A stretch of 36,232 bases of DNA from Nitrosomonas sp. GTDB taxonomy: Bacteria; Pseudomonadota; Gammaproteobacteria; Burkholderiales; Nitrosomonadaceae. Below the pieces are notes generated by a model. The model was not told where the DNA came from, did not search any database, and saw only the letters and a list, made by a program, of their open reading frames with translations. The stretch spans positions 1 through 36,232 of the forward strand of contig JAMWZR010000023.1 in assembly GCA_024282035.1 (NCBI GenBank). The letters are read 5' to 3'. The position numbers were made by a program, and so were the translations under genes. Of this stretch, positions 26,199-36,103 are shown piece by piece (position 1 is the first letter of the stretch; every line of letters begins with the position of its first letter).

Positions 26199-29100
26199 CT
26201 AGCCAACTTGCTCTTTTACGCGACCGCCCATGCTGATGGCATCGGCTATTTCAACAGCTACGATTTTGGATACGCCTTGCTCTTGCATGGTGACGCCGAT
26301 CAGTTGCTGCGCTATTTCCATGGTAATTTTGTTGTGACTGATGAATACAAACTGTGTGTTTGTCGACATTGTTTTAACTAGCTCACAAAAGCGATTGGTG
26401 TTGACATCATCGAGAGGTGCATCGACTTCATCCAGTAGACAGAACGGGGCCGGATTGAGGCGAAATAATGAAAAAATCAGTGCCAGTGCAGTTAGAGCTT
26501 TTTCACCACCAGACAGAAGGTGAATGGAACTGTTTTTCTTTCCAGGTGGTTGAGCCGTCAACTGCAACCCGGCATCAAGGATTTTACCATCGCATAGTTC
26601 CAGCCTTGCTCGTCCTCCAGCAAAAATGATCGGGAAAATATCGCTTAAATGTTGATTGACTTGATCATACGTCTGCTGCATGCGTAACCGAGTTTCCTGG
26701 TCAATTTGCTGAATCACGTTTTCAAGGGTTTCAATGGCTGTGATCAGGTCTTGCATTTGTGCAATCAAACCGGTTTTGCGAGTGTGCGTTGCTTCCAGCT
26801 CCTCTAGAGCGGCAAGATTAACGGAACCCAATCCTGCGATTTCGTTTTGAGTACGATTGATTTCGGTTTGCAAGGTATTGATCGATTTCTTTCCCGTCTG
26901 CGATGCCAAAGCTGCGCTATCGACTTTGCATTCCTGAAGCATGGCTTGGTGTTGCTCGGCGGTGAGCTTGGCAGCTTGCGCCTTAAGCTGATATTCATTC
27001 AAGGCAGTGCGGTGTGTGTAAATCGATTGCTCGCATGTCATTCGAGTACGTTCAGATTCACGCAACAGATTGGCTAGATTTTCAGCCTCCTGTTTAGTAT
27101 TGGCGAGAATCTGTGAAGTATGGTCGCGGCGAACTCTGGCTGCCTCTAATTGATGAATAAGAGAACTGTCATCCAGGCTTTCTAATTCTCTGAGCGTATT
27201 TGATTTGCGTGATGACAAGGTTTGCAGTTCATTTTGTAACGACTGCAAGCTATGCTCGATTTCAGTGAGTTTATTACTACAAGTTTTGATGTGAAATACT
27301 GTTTCTTGTTGTTGCCTTGATGATTGCTGCAGGTTCGTACGTAAATCATTCAAGGTCCGATTGGCGTCATCCCAAGTCGATTGAGCTTGCTGAATTGCTT
27401 GCTCCAAGTTCGTAATCTGGATCGCATTGTCTTTGATATTGAGATTGGCGGATTCTAGCAATGTAAGTTCGGTTGCGCGAGCTTGTTCTATTTCGTGCAA
27501 TTCGCTGTCGATCTGGAGCCTCCGATGTGCTGCCTGCTCATGTAATTGCGATAATTTAACGAATTCTAGTTGTAATTGGTGGCGCTGTTGCGACAACTGT
27601 TTGCTACTCGAATTGGCCTGTTGTGATGCCTGGTTTAGTTTATTACTCAGCTGCAGAGCATTTTCAAGCTCTTTGCTTTGCTGTGAAATAGATTTGTTTA
27701 ATCGTCCGATTTCTTTATCGAGTTGCTTGAGTTCTTGCTGTCTGCCAAGTACACCATGCAGCTGCGAATCAGGTGCATAAAATGTCAAACTATTGCGGGT
27801 AAGGGTGTGTCCTTGTGACGTGATCAGTGTTTCGCCATGTTGCAGTAGTGTTCGCTGAGTCAGACCCGTTTCAAGATCGGTGACGATATAAATATGCTGT
27901 AGCCAATCCCGCAGCAGATCAGCAAGTTGTGATTCTGTTGTAGTGACATGATCAAGCAACTTCGGTTTGTCATTTTCCACTGGTGGCGGCTCAACTGTCA
28001 GTATGTTTGATACTGTGGTCGATTTTTCGTGCATTGCCCATCTGCCTGGAGGAATAACATTACGCCACTCATTCGAGAATTCGAGTTGACTCATCTCGAT
28101 GCTATTCAGGCGTTCTCGTAAAACTGCCTCTAGTGCAGTTTCCCATTCGGGCGTGACTTGAATTTTTTGCCATAATCGCGGCAATGCATCGAGTTTTTGT
28201 TGATTAAGCCAATGTGCCAATCGGGTATTGCTTTCGAGTTTCTGTTGCAAATGTTGCAGTGCCTGACGGCGTGCACTGAATTCGGAATGTGCATGCTGCA
28301 ATTGCTGCAGGTTTTTTGAAATGTGCTGTTTTGATTGTGTTGCTTCTACTAGCTTTATGCCAATTTGCTCGAGATTAGCTTGTTCCTGAAACAGTTTTTT
28401 CTCGATATCATCAGCCTGGACTTTAAGAGTATATAACTGTGTCTTATCTACACTTGGAAGTTCAGTCATTTCTTGTTGTAAACGAGATAATCGAATTCCA
28501 AGTTGCTGCAGATTTTTGTGAGCGTGCGATGTACGGTTTTCCTGTAGTTGATTGTCCTGTTTCAGGGTAAGCAAGTTATTTCTTAACGTGGCAATTTTGT
28601 CCTGTTGTTGCAGGAAATCGGCTTCTGCATCAGGTAACTCGATTTGTAAGCGATCGTTAGTTAGTTTGTGCGTATCGAGTAATGCTTCCGCCTCAGATTT
28701 TTCTTTAGTCCAATGCACGAGGTTCAAACAGGTTTTTTCCTGTAGATCACCACATTTGACGAGATCGAGTTCAATCAATTCTATTTGATGTGTGAGTCGT
28801 ATTTTATTTTGCTGAAGATGATTGATTTCCAGATCGATGCGACCGATTTCAGCATCCGCAGCATATAGCTCACCTTGTGTGTTTAGCATCTTCTCATTGA
28901 TTTGATGTTCCTGCTCTCTGCACTTATCAAGCTGTGCTTCAGTTATTTCATGTTTATTCAATAAAGCATTAACTTCATTTTCTAAGCGATTGATTCCTTT
29001 ATTAGAACTGTCATAGAGTTTGGTGGCTTCCTGTATGCGCTGCAACCATAGCAGGGATTGGGTAGTTTGCAGTTTTTGTTGTAATTGCTGATATTGTTGT

Positions 29101-29744
29101 GCAAGTTTTGCCTGAGCTTCGAGGTGATGTAACTGGATATCAAGTTCCTGGCAAATATCTTCAAGTCGTGTCAGATTTTTACGTGTTTCGGTCAAACGAG
29201 TTGCCGTTTCCTGTCTTCTTTCTCGGTATTGCGAGATGCCTGCCGCTTCTTCAAGAAAACTTCGCAATTCTTGTGGTTTAGCTTCAATAATTCGATTGAT
29301 CATGCCTTGTTCGATTATGGCATAGCCTTTTCCACCGACACCTGTTCCGAGAAAAAGATCAGAAATATCGCGACGTCTGACTTGCAAGTTATTGATATAG
29401 TATTGAGAAACACCGTCGCGATGTAAGATTCGTTTGATCGCAATTTCGCTATAACTCGCCCATTGCCCGGTTACTTTGTTGATACTATTGTCGAAAACGA
29501 TTTCCACACTTGCTCTTCCCAAGGCTTTGCGTTGGTTTGAGCCAGAAAAAATCACATCTTGCATGGAGTCCCCACGTAGTGCAGACGCTTTTGATTCGCC
29601 TAATACCCACCGCAATGCGTCGATGATATTGGATTTTCCACAGCCGTTAGGCCCAACAATTCCGACAAGATTGTTGGATAGAGGTATTTGGGTTGGATCA
29701 ACGAAAGATTTGAAGCCGGCCAGTTTGATTTGGGCTAATCGCAA
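26199..29744 (-). CDS. smc: Chromosome partition protein SMC
   Basis: SMC dimers with ScpAB organise and segregate the chromosome. The protein is 1181 residues from the TTG at 29744, where the conserved opening (LRLAQIKLAGFKSFVDPT) begins; the frame extends 21 codons upstream from another TTG, but that part does not resemble SMC. Parts in order: Walker A (GPNGCGKSNIIDALRWVLGE), long coiled coil, the central hinge (LPRLWQKIQVTPEWETALEAVL to GVLGRQQEL), returning coiled coil, then the ABC signature LLSGGEKALTALALIFSLF and Walker B PFCLLDEVDAPLDD. No ATG occurs near the true start and the Shine-Dalgarno is weak, which may limit expression. Confidence 0.95.
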   Translation of the reverse strand: MRLAQIKLAGFKSFVDPTQIPLSNNLVGIVGPNGCGKSNIIDALRWVLGESKASALRGDSMQDVIFSGSNQRKALGRASVEIVFDNSINKVTGQWASYSEIAIKRILHRDGVSQYYINNLQVRRRDISDLFLGTGVGGKGYAIIEQGMINRIIEAKPQELRSFLEEAAGISQYRERRQETATRLTETRKNLTRLEDICQELDIQLHHLEAQAKLAQQYQQLQQKLQTTQSLLWLQRIQEATKLYDSSNKGINRLENEVNALLNKHEITEAQLDKCREQEHQINEKMLNTQGELYAADAEIGRIDLEINHLQQNKIRLTHQIELIELDLVKCGDLQEKTCLNLVHWTKEKSEAEALLDTHKLTNDRLQIELPDAEADFLQQQDKIATLRNNLLTLKQDNQLQENRTSHAHKNLQQLGIRLSRLQQEMTELPSVDKTQLYTLKVQADDIEKKLFQEQANLEQIGIKLVEATQSKQHISKNLQQLQHAHSEFSARRQALQHLQQKLESNTRLAHWLNQQKLDALPRLWQKIQVTPEWETALEAVLRERLNSIEMSQLEFSNEWRNVIPPGRWAMHEKSTTVSNILTVEPPPVENDKPKLLDHVTTTESQLADLLRDWLQHIYIVTDLETGLTQRTLLQHGETLITSQGHTLTRNSLTFYAPDSQLHGVLGRQQELKQLDKEIGRLNKSISQQSKELENALQLSNKLNQASQQANSSSKQLSQQRHQLQLEFVKLSQLHEQAAHRRLQIDSELHEIEQARATELTLLESANLNIKDNAIQITNLEQAIQQAQSTWDDANRTLNDLRTNLQQSSRQQQETVFHIKTCSNKLTEIEHSLQSLQNELQTLSSRKSNTLRELESLDDSSLIHQLEAARVRRDHTSQILANTKQEAENLANLLRESERTRMTCEQSIYTHRTALNEYQLKAQAAKLTAEQHQAMLQECKVDSAALASQTGKKSINTLQTEINRTQNEIAGLGSVNLAALEELEATHTRKTGLIAQMQDLITAIETLENVIQQIDQETRLRMQQTYDQVNQHLSDIFPIIFAGGRARLELCDGKILDAGLQLTAQPPGKKNSSIHLLSGGEKALTALALIFSLFRLNPAPFCLLDEVDAPLDDVNTNRFCELVKTMSTNTQFVFISHNKITMEIAQQLIGVTMQEQGVSKIVAVEIADAISMGGRVKEQVG

Positions 29745-29773
29745 TTTTCTATAAGAAATAAAGCAGTTATAAT
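29745..29773 (+). promoter_or_regulatory. Possible sigma70 promoter for queF
   Basis: A perfect TATAAT (29768-29773) lies about 75 bp before the queF ATG, with TTTTCT (29745-29750) 17 nt upstream as a weak -35 box. It overlaps the 5' edge of the divergent smc gene. Only the -10 box is convincing. Confidence 0.35.
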
Positions 29774-29847
29774 GTGTAAGGCGTATGTATGGCGCCGCTA
29801 AGAGCAAGAAATATTGTAACCGAATTACTTAAATAAGAGCATTAACA

Positions 29848-30267
29848 ATGTCTAGTAAGCCTCAGAAAAATATTGAAATATTTCCCAATCCCTATCCCAA
29901 TCGGGACTATCATATTCATATGGAAATCCCTGAATTCACATGTCTATGCCCTAAAACCGGGCAACCGGATTTTGCCACATTGATACTCGATTATATTCCC
30001 GACAAAAAGTGTGTTGAACTCAAAAGCCTCAAATTGTATACCTGGTCGTTTCGGAATGAGGGTGTTTTTCATGAAGCTGTTACTAACCAGATTCTGGATG
30101 ATCTTGTTTCTACATTGAAACCAAGGTACCTCCGATTGATTGCACGTTTTTATGTGCGAGGCGGAATTTTTACTAATGTAACAGTTGATTATCGAAAAAA
30201 AGGATGGAAAATCCAGCCGAATATTTCACTACAGGACTTTACTCTTCAGTCCAATTTTAAATATTAA
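29848..30267 (+). CDS. queF: NADPH-dependent preQ0 reductase (short type)
   Basis: QueF reduces the nitrile preQ0 to the amine preQ1 in queuosine biosynthesis for tRNA. At 139 residues it is the short, unimodular (YkvM-type) form. The catalytic cysteine C34 ([12 protein letters not shown]) and the following aspartate D41 have the spacing of the B. subtilis enzyme. The NADPH-binding QueF motif is present as [20 protein letters not shown], with tryptophan-serine at a place often Y/F-S. It is divergent from smc. Other queuosine genes are not in view. Confidence 0.93.
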   Translation: MSSKPQKNIEIFPNPYPNRDYHIHMEIPEFTCLCPKTGQPDFATLILDYIPDKKCVELKSLKLYTWSFRNEGVFHEAVTNQILDDLVSTLKPRYLRLIARFYVRGGIFTNVTVDYRKKGWKIQPNISLQDFTLQSNFKY

Positions 30268-30420
30268 TCTCTTAATATACATTAATTATGGTTTATATGG
30301 TTATGTATTTATTGAATAATGTATCATTATTCCTATTTGTTAGGAAAAAATATTTGTTTGCAAAGATTGATTTTTTAGTTATCCTTAAGCCCATTGTGAA
30401 GATACAAATATGCTATATAA

Positions 30421-31701
30421 ATGATTTTAAATAGAAATATTTTATTTGCTCTTCTCATCTCTGTACTTATCTTCAGTTCTTTTCTTCAATCATCACTAGT
30501 CTCTGCCGAAAGATTTGTACAAGATGAAAGTTTGAATCACGACGATTTATGGGATCGTGTCCGCAGTGGTTTTTCAATAGCTGGTCCTATTGACCATCAT
30601 GCTATTCGTAAGCTAGAACTTCCTTATGCACGTAATCCTAAGTCGTTCAATTTGATCGTTAAGAGTAGCGAGAAATATCTTTTCTATATTGTAGAAGAAA
30701 TCGAACGACGTGGCATGCCACTGGAGATTGCTTTACTACCAATTATAGAAAGTGCATACAACCCACTGATTAAATCTAATAATCAATCTGCCGGGTTATG
30801 GCAGTTTGTGCCTTCGACAGGAAAGCTTCTTGGTCTGGAGCAGAATGTGTGGCATGACGACCGCAGGGACATAATTGCTTCCACCAATGCGGCTTTGGAT
30901 TATTTGCAGTACCTGCACAAAAAGTTCAATGATTGGAAACTTGCTATTGCTGCGTATAACTTGGGTGAAGGGACTGTAAGTAAAGTCTTGTCACGTAGTG
31001 CACATAAAGGTAGATCGCGCAATTTCTTTGATCTTAATTTACCTATTGAAGGTAAACAATATGTTTATCGATTATTGGCGGTCAAAGATATCATCGCCAA
31101 TTCAAAAAAATATGGTATCAAGCTTCGACCGGTACCTAATCGACCGTATTTTGAAACAGTCAAAATCCACGAACCCATCGACATATCCCTCGTAACACGT
31201 CTAGCAAATATTTCCGAATCAGAATTCACCGCACTAAACCCAGCGTATAATCGATACGTCATCAAAGTTGCTACGGATCCTAGAATGCTGGTGCTCCCCA
31301 AGAATAATAAAAATGTTTTTCTCAAGAATTTAGAAACCTATCACGATCCTAGAGTGACTTGGCAAATTTATCATATCAAGAAAAATGAAAATATTAATGA
31401 GATTGCCACGCGGTTTCAAACAACGGTCAAACAATTGAAAGCAATTAATGGTATTTCCAGAGATCGTAATCTAACGTTGGGACAGAAAATCTTGGTACCG
31501 CAAGTTTCAACTGAGAATGTTGCCAGTGCCAGTACTAACATAGCTGGTAAAATACTTCAGGCTAGTGTACATGTGGTCAAGTCCGGTGATACCTTGTCTG
31601 ATATAGCAAAACGATATGGCACTACTGTCAAAAAAATTAAAACGAGAAATAACGCTAGTGATTTGTTTATCGGTCAGGAACTGGTGATTGTGAAAAGTTA
31701 A
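30421..31701 (+). CDS. mltD: Membrane-bound lytic murein transglycosylase D-like, with LysM domains
   Basis: This periplasmic enzyme cleaves peptidoglycan glycan strands non-hydrolytically. The 426-residue protein has a signal peptide (hydrophobic 7-28, cleavage near SLVSA at 29) and no lipobox, unlike E. coli MltD. The SLT catalytic domain covers about 85-205, with the catalytic glutamate E110 in LLPIIESAYNP, SAGLWQFVPSTG, and LAIAAYNLGEG. Two LysM repeats follow (about 318-362 and 381-425), which bind peptidoglycan. No strong ribosome binding site precedes the ATG. The 153 bp upstream are very AT-rich. Confidence 0.92.
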   Translation: MILNRNILFALLISVLIFSSFLQSSLVSAERFVQDESLNHDDLWDRVRSGFSIAGPIDHHAIRKLELPYARNPKSFNLIVKSSEKYLFYIVEEIERRGMPLEIALLPIIESAYNPLIKSNNQSAGLWQFVPSTGKLLGLEQNVWHDDRRDIIASTNAALDYLQYLHKKFNDWKLAIAAYNLGEGTVSKVLSRSAHKGRSRNFFDLNLPIEGKQYVYRLLAVKDIIANSKKYGIKLRPVPNRPYFETVKIHEPIDISLVTRLANISESEFTALNPAYNRYVIKVATDPRMLVLPKNNKNVFLKNLETYHDPRVTWQIYHIKKNENINEIATRFQTTVKQLKAINGISRDRNLTLGQKILVPQVSTENVASASTNIAGKILQASVHVVKSGDTLSDIAKRYGTTVKKIKTRNNASDLFIGQELVIVKS

Positions 31702-31731
31702 TTCAGTAACTACTGGTATTTCACATCGCCA

Positions 31732-33195
31732 TCAGATTTTTCGCAGAAATTCAAAGGCCCAATTTACCCCAAAACCGGTTACATCACTGTCTACTGCACC
31801 GAGACCACCTTTGTGACTGCTCGCAGACAAATCCATATGCAACCATGGGGTGTCATCAATAAATTTCTTTAAGAAGCAGGCAGCAAGAATATGATCTGAT
31901 TCGCCACCTATTTCGCATTGTTTGATATCGGCAATATTGCTTTCCAAGCTTTCACTGTAGTCGCTATCCATTGGAAAAGCACAAATTCTTTCACCCGAGT
32001 GGCACCCTGCAGTTATCGCCTTCTGAATCAATTCGCTTTGATTGCTGAAGATGCCGCAATATCTTGAACCAAGTGCGGTTATCATGCTACCGGTTAGAGT
32101 GGCGAAATCGATGATCAGATCGGGCTTGTTTTTTGCTGCTAACGTCAAAGTATCGGCCAGAACCATTCGACCTTCGGCATCGGTATGAACAATTTCGATT
32201 GAAAGCCCATTTAAAGCAGTAACAATGTCGTTTTGTTTGTAGGCATGCGGACTAATATGGTTTTGTGCAATCGCCAGCCAGCAATCAAGTTTTATTGAAA
32301 TTTCTGCACGAGTAATGGCAAGTAAGATACCTAGGGCGACAGCTGAACCATTCATGTCTTCATGCATACCTTGCATGTAGCGCGGTGGTTTTAAGTTGTG
32401 CCCGCCGGTGTCAAAACAGATGCCCTTGCCAACAATAGAGATCGTTTTGCTCGTATTGTTGTCGTGTTTTCTGCCATGATACTGCAAGTGTACTATTGCG
32501 GCATCTTCTGACTCACTGCCCTGGGCAACTGCAACAAACGCACCGGCACCCATTTCTCGAAGTTTTTGGATATCGTATTCTTCATATTTCCATCCCTCGT
32601 TTTCTGCCAATCTTTTGATTTGTTGTCGGTAAGTTTTAGGGGTTAATTCGTTGGCTGGAAGAATTGTTAGTCCTCTAGCCAGCAAATTCCCTTCAGCAAC
32701 TGCGCGCTGCGAAGTGAAATTTTCATTGTCTTTATAGCCGTGTAGGAAAATCTTGGTAATGGGTTTTGCGGTTGGATTTTTTTTGCGCACAGGAAGTTTG
32801 GCACCGTTAATCCAAGTTACGTAAACAGCTAATTCAGAGAAAATTTTCTTTTGTTGAGTACTCCCATATACTGCAATATGAATTTCGGATGGATTTTCAG
32901 TGAGCAACAATTTTACGGCCTTTCGCAAGCCTGTTTGTTGTTCAAATGTTGAAGTATCGGAGTCCACCATTACCCAAACGCATAAAGTACCATCTTCCAG
33001 ATTTGCATTCACGGGGTTGTGGCAAAGATCTACCTGGGTCTGATTGCGACGGTTAATGGTTTGTAATAATGTAGCTTCGCCGGGGATAATGTATTTTTTA
33101 GATAATTTCTCTTGTTTGGGAATTACAACAAGAATGTGTGATGCGCGAATTGATTGATCAATAGGTGATGCATTCTGGAAGAGTGATGCCAGCAT
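31732..33195 (-). CDS. Leucyl aminopeptidase-family (M17) protein
   Basis: A 487-residue cytoplasmic metallopeptidase of family M17, which removes N-terminal residues from peptides as a hexamer with two metal ions. The catalytic domain carries VGKGICFDTGGHNLKP with the ligand lysine and aspartate, MHEDMNGSAVALG, and HTDAEGRMVLADTL with the D-x-E metal pair and the catalytic arginine, followed by DFATLTGSMITALG. The sequence departs from the usual PepA consensus (FDSGG is FDTGG, NTDAEGR is HTDAEGR), so it is a divergent paralogue rather than clear pepA. AGGAAAG lies 8 nt before the ATG. It is flanked by convergent mltD and divergent thyA. Confidence 0.87.
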   Translation of the reverse strand: MLASLFQNASPIDQSIRASHILVVIPKQEKLSKKYIIPGEATLLQTINRRNQTQVDLCHNPVNANLEDGTLCVWVMVDSDTSTFEQQTGLRKAVKLLLTENPSEIHIAVYGSTQQKKIFSELAVYVTWINGAKLPVRKKNPTAKPITKIFLHGYKDNENFTSQRAVAEGNLLARGLTILPANELTPKTYRQQIKRLAENEGWKYEEYDIQKLREMGAGAFVAVAQGSESEDAAIVHLQYHGRKHDNNTSKTISIVGKGICFDTGGHNLKPPRYMQGMHEDMNGSAVALGILLAITRAEISIKLDCWLAIAQNHISPHAYKQNDIVTALNGLSIEIVHTDAEGRMVLADTLTLAAKNKPDLIIDFATLTGSMITALGSRYCGIFSNQSELIQKAITAGCHSGERICAFPMDSDYSESLESNIADIKQCEIGGESDHILAACFLKKFIDDTPWLHMDLSASSHKGGLGAVDSDVTGFGVNWAFEFLRKI

Positions 33196-33368
33196 TGAAA
33201 ACTTTCCTGTTTAATATTATTTTCTGAATGGCTGTAGGATAAGTCATTTCGCCATGATATGAGTGCTTAAATAAGCTGCTATTATATACGTCTTGCATGA
33301 TTTTTGGTCGTGTAAACAGGCACCATTAGTGTAATCAATCATAATATTGACGAGGAATTTCCTTTAAA

Positions 33369-34163
33369 GTGCAGCAATATCTTCAATTAATGCGTCATGT
33401 CATTGATCATGGGCATCAAAAGTCTGATCGCACTGGCACAGGTACGATTTCTGTTTTTGGTTACCAGTTGCGCTTTGATCTTGCTGATGGATTTCCACTG
33501 GTCACGACCAAGCGTTGCCACCTCAAATCGATCATTCACGAGCTACTGTGGTTTCTGCAAGGTGATACCAACATTGGTTATTTGCAGCAGAATGGTGTAT
33601 CGATATGGGATGAGTGGGCCGATGCGGATGGTAATCTTGGTCCGGTATATGGTCAACAATGGCGATCTTGGACTACTGTCAATGGACAAAAAATTGATCA
33701 ATTAAAACAGGTAATAGAGCAAATTAGAAAAACGCCAGATTCACGCAGAATGATTATTTCAGCGTGGAATGTTGGCGATCTGGAGCAGATGAAGCTACCA
33801 CCTTGTCATGCGCTCTTTCAATTTTATGTTGCTCAGGGTCGCTTGTCCTGCCAGTTATATCAGCGTAGCGCCGATATTTTCCTGGGAGTGCCTTTCAACA
33901 TTGCATCTTATGCCTTGCTGACACTCATGATTGCTCAAGTATGCGATTTGTTGCCGGGAGAATTCATTCATACACTGGGCGATGCTCACCTCTATATCAA
34001 TCACCTCGATCAGGCACATGAGCAATTGAAGCGTCTACCAAAACCATTACCTTCCATGAAAATAAACACGGAAATCAGTGATATTCTCCAGTTTGGCTAT
34101 GAGGATTTCACATTGGAGAATTACGATCCGTATCCTGCCATTAAAGCTCCTGTAGCTGTATGA
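33369..34163 (+). CDS. thyA: Thymidylate synthase
   Basis: ThyA methylates dUMP to dTMP using methylene-tetrahydrofolate. The 264-residue protein is the usual length; the catalytic cysteine is C146 in [12 protein letters not shown], with [13 protein letters not shown] near the start and [18 protein letters not shown] for nucleotide binding. The start is GTG at 33369, with GAGGAA about 13 nt upstream. The stop overlaps the folA start by 4 nt (ATGA), coupling the enzyme that consumes the folate with the one that regenerates it. Confidence 0.97.
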   Translation: MQQYLQLMRHVIDHGHQKSDRTGTGTISVFGYQLRFDLADGFPLVTTKRCHLKSIIHELLWFLQGDTNIGYLQQNGVSIWDEWADADGNLGPVYGQQWRSWTTVNGQKIDQLKQVIEQIRKTPDSRRMIISAWNVGDLEQMKLPPCHALFQFYVAQGRLSCQLYQRSADIFLGVPFNIASYALLTLMIAQVCDLLPGEFIHTLGDAHLYINHLDQAHEQLKRLPKPLPSMKINTEISDILQFGYEDFTLENYDPYPAIKAPVAV

Positions 34164-34678
34164 CTTTGCATCGATTTTCCTTGTTGGTGGCTATGGCAAA
34201 AAATCGTGTCATTGGCATTAATAATCGATTACCTTGGCACCTCCCCGATGATTTGAAGCATTTTAAATCTTTGACGATGGGACACGCCATCGTAATGGGG
34301 CGAAAAACTTATGAATCAATCGGTCGAACGTTGCCAGGAAGAATGAATGTCATCGTGACGCGCCAGCTGCATTATAAGATTCCAGGAGCCTTGGTCGTAA
34401 ATTCTATTGAGAGCGCACTACGAATCTGTGAAGAACATGATACGACAGGTAGCGGCGAAAGTTTTATCATTGGAGGTGAAGAATTGTATCGACAAACTCT
34501 TGTTTTCTGTCAACGTATTTACGTAACCGAGATTCAAAGTGTTTTTGAAGGTGATGCGTTTTTCCCCGAGATTGATCAAATGGAATGGATAGAAATTGAG
34601 CGCCAGAAACGTATTGGGGAGAATGCAGGAGATTTGGAGTATCACTTTGTCGTCCTTGAGCGTCAAGGTACGATCTAG
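34160..34678 (+). CDS. folA: Dihydrofolate reductase
   Basis: FolA reduces dihydrofolate to tetrahydrofolate with NADPH, restoring the cofactor used by ThyA. The 172-residue protein has the family core: [28 protein letters not shown] with the substrate-binding aspartate, [17 protein letters not shown] for NADPH, and [12 protein letters not shown]. It is slightly longer than E. coli FolA. It is the second gene of the thyA-folA pair and is followed by a strong hairpin. Confidence 0.97.
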   Translation: MTLHRFSLLVAMAKNRVIGINNRLPWHLPDDLKHFKSLTMGHAIVMGRKTYESIGRTLPGRMNVIVTRQLHYKIPGALVVNSIESALRICEEHDTTGSGESFIIGGEELYRQTLVFCQRIYVTEIQSVFEGDAFFPEIDQMEWIEIERQKRIGENAGDLEYHFVVLERQGTI

Positions 34679-34711
34679 GTGGTTGAGTTGACTATATAAG
34701 AGTTAGAAATA

Positions 34712-34744
34712 AAGAGGACGTAATGCATGACATTTCGTCCTCTT
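34712..34744. terminator. Bidirectional-type hairpin between folA and the decarboxylase gene
   Basis: AAGAGGACG (34712-34720) and CGTCCTCTT (34736-34744) are exact inverted repeats, and the loop can add AATG/CATT pairing after one mismatch. It lies between two convergent genes. On the minus strand a T-rich run (TTTATTTCT) follows the stem, suiting termination of the decarboxylase transcript; on the plus strand the following sequence is less U-rich. Confidence 0.72.
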
Positions 34745-34794
34745 CGTATGTGTTTCTTGTTGATTTGATATTATATTCCCCGATATTTCTTATC

Positions 34795-35970
34795 CTATAT
34801 TACTTTGACATCGGGTAATGGAAATCCATTGAAGTTACTTGCATAGGCAGTGGTATAGGCGCCCGCATTGGGAATATAGATGAAATCTCCTTCTTGCAAG
34901 TCGCTCGGTAGCATCAGGTCATGCACCAAAACATCAACGGAATCACAAGTTGGACCTGCTACTGACCAAGGTATTGCATTGCCTTTTCGATCAGTCATAA
35001 TTTCGTAGCGTAGCCCTTCTGTGATTTCAATCACGCCTCCAAACATGCCCGCATCCCAGTACATCCAGCGTTTGCCATTACGAGTAGCTGTGCCGACAAT
35101 TCTACAAACAAAATAAGCCGAATCAGAAACCAAGTAACGACCAGGCTCAGCCATGATTCGTATGGTTTCGGGCAAATCAGCGATCGCTTCATTGATAACT
35201 TGAGCGATAATTTCAATCGATGGTATTGGTTTTACATGACGAACGGGATATCCACCGCCGATATTAAGCAAACGAGGATTCAATCCTGCTGCTTTCATCT
35301 CGGCAAAAACTTTTTTGGCTCGCTCGATACCAACACGCCAGTTTTGAGGATTGCGACATTGAGACCCGACATGAAAGGTTACTCCGGCTAAGTCGGCTTT
35401 CAAGATTGCAGCTTCATGAATAATTTCATGAATATCGGCCAAGTGCGTTCCAAATTTTCCAGCTAGTGGCCAGTCACTACCGATATTCGGTGTGTCGATG
35501 CGCAAATACATTTTGGCATCGGGTTTGACGCTAACAATTTTACGTAACTCTTCAATACTGTCCAATACATACCATTCAACCCCTTTGGCAGCTGCATACT
35601 CGAGATATGCGCGAGATTTCATGGGGTTGCTATAGAAAATTTCGGCAGCTGGTACACCTAATTCGAGTAATAAATCAAGTTCGGCAATGGATGCAATTTC
35701 AAAACCGGTACCTTCTTCGATGAGAGTTTTCAGTACTGTACGGTCAGGGTTAGCCTTAACAGCATAATGCGGATGAACACGAGGCATGGCCGCTTTAAAT
35801 CGTCGAGCTTTTTGTCGGATGATGTGACTATCGACAAGCAGAAATGGACGCTGATAGCCTTTTTTTAATTCATTCTGAACATGCTTAAAGTCCAGAGTTA
35901 CTTCAGGATGTGTGTCGAATAAAACTTCAGATTGATCAGTTTTTTGCAGTGTAGAGGAACGTCTAGACAT
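34795..35970 (-). CDS. Fold III PLP-dependent ornithine/lysine decarboxylase
   Basis: A 391-residue enzyme of the eukaryotic-type ornithine decarboxylase group, which makes putrescine (or cadaverine) with pyridoxal phosphate. The Schiff-base lysine is K72 in HYAVKANPD, the glycine loop is NIGGGYP (236-242), EPGRYL (275-280) binds cofactor phosphate, and the active-site cysteine is C342 in GPTCDSVDVL, contributed from the other subunit. Decarboxylation of ornithine, lysine or both cannot be settled by eye. AAAGGA lies 7 nt before the ATG. A 21-codon frame with a very strong ribosome binding site ends 22 nt upstream, and a promoter lies before that, suggesting control by a leader peptide. Confidence 0.92.
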   Translation of the reverse strand: MSRRSSTLQKTDQSEVLFDTHPEVTLDFKHVQNELKKGYQRPFLLVDSHIIRQKARRFKAAMPRVHPHYAVKANPDRTVLKTLIEEGTGFEIASIAELDLLLELGVPAAEIFYSNPMKSRAYLEYAAAKGVEWYVLDSIEELRKIVSVKPDAKMYLRIDTPNIGSDWPLAGKFGTHLADIHEIIHEAAILKADLAGVTFHVGSQCRNPQNWRVGIERAKKVFAEMKAAGLNPRLLNIGGGYPVRHVKPIPSIEIIAQVINEAIADLPETIRIMAEPGRYLVSDSAYFVCRIVGTATRNGKRWMYWDAGMFGGVIEITEGLRYEIMTDRKGNAIPWSVAGPTCDSVDVLVHDLMLPSDLQEGDFIYIPNAGAYTTAYASNFNGFPLPDVKVI

Positions 35971-35992
35971 GTGAATTTCCTTTTATAAATGA

Positions 35993-36058
35993 CTACGTTT
36001 CAGGAATATGGGAATTGACTTGATCAACTGGAGCAAAATAGTTCTTGATAGCTATCAT
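35993..36058 (-). CDS. Putative 21-residue leader peptide of the decarboxylase gene
   Basis: A complete short frame on the minus strand: ATG at 36058, TAG at 35993-35995, preceded by TAAGGAGGT (36063-36071), nearly a perfect match to the 16S rRNA anti-Shine-Dalgarno, spaced 4-5 nt from the ATG. The product starts MIAIKNYFAPVDQ and ends NSHIPET. It is ahead of the decarboxylase start by 22 nt and lies within its predicted transcript. TGATAGCTATCA (36046-36057), a perfect palindrome, spans codons 1 to 5. A ribosome-arrest or attenuation peptide that senses ornithine or polyamine is the natural hypothesis; a small functional peptide is an alternative. Confidence 0.6.
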   Translation of the reverse strand: MIAIKNYFAPVDQVNSHIPET

Positions 36059-36062
36059 GATG

Positions 36063-36071
36063 ACCTCCTTA
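36063..36071 (-). promoter_or_regulatory. Near-perfect Shine-Dalgarno for the leader peptide
   Basis: The minus strand reads TAAGGAGGT, then CATC, then ATG. This is the strongest ribosome binding site in the window and is much stronger than that of the decarboxylase gene (AAAGGA), which argues that the 21-codon frame is translated. Confidence 0.75.
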
Positions 36072-36103
36072 TCAGTAAGTTTGTTTGTGGTAAAAATGCA
36101 CGC

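Noticed and set aside
30288-30434. 48-codon basic, hydrophobic frame upstream of and overlapping the start of the mltD-like gene.
   Set aside because: The region is extremely AT-rich, there is no Shine-Dalgarno sequence, and the composition (many K, I, F, Y, L) is what AT-rich DNA gives by chance.
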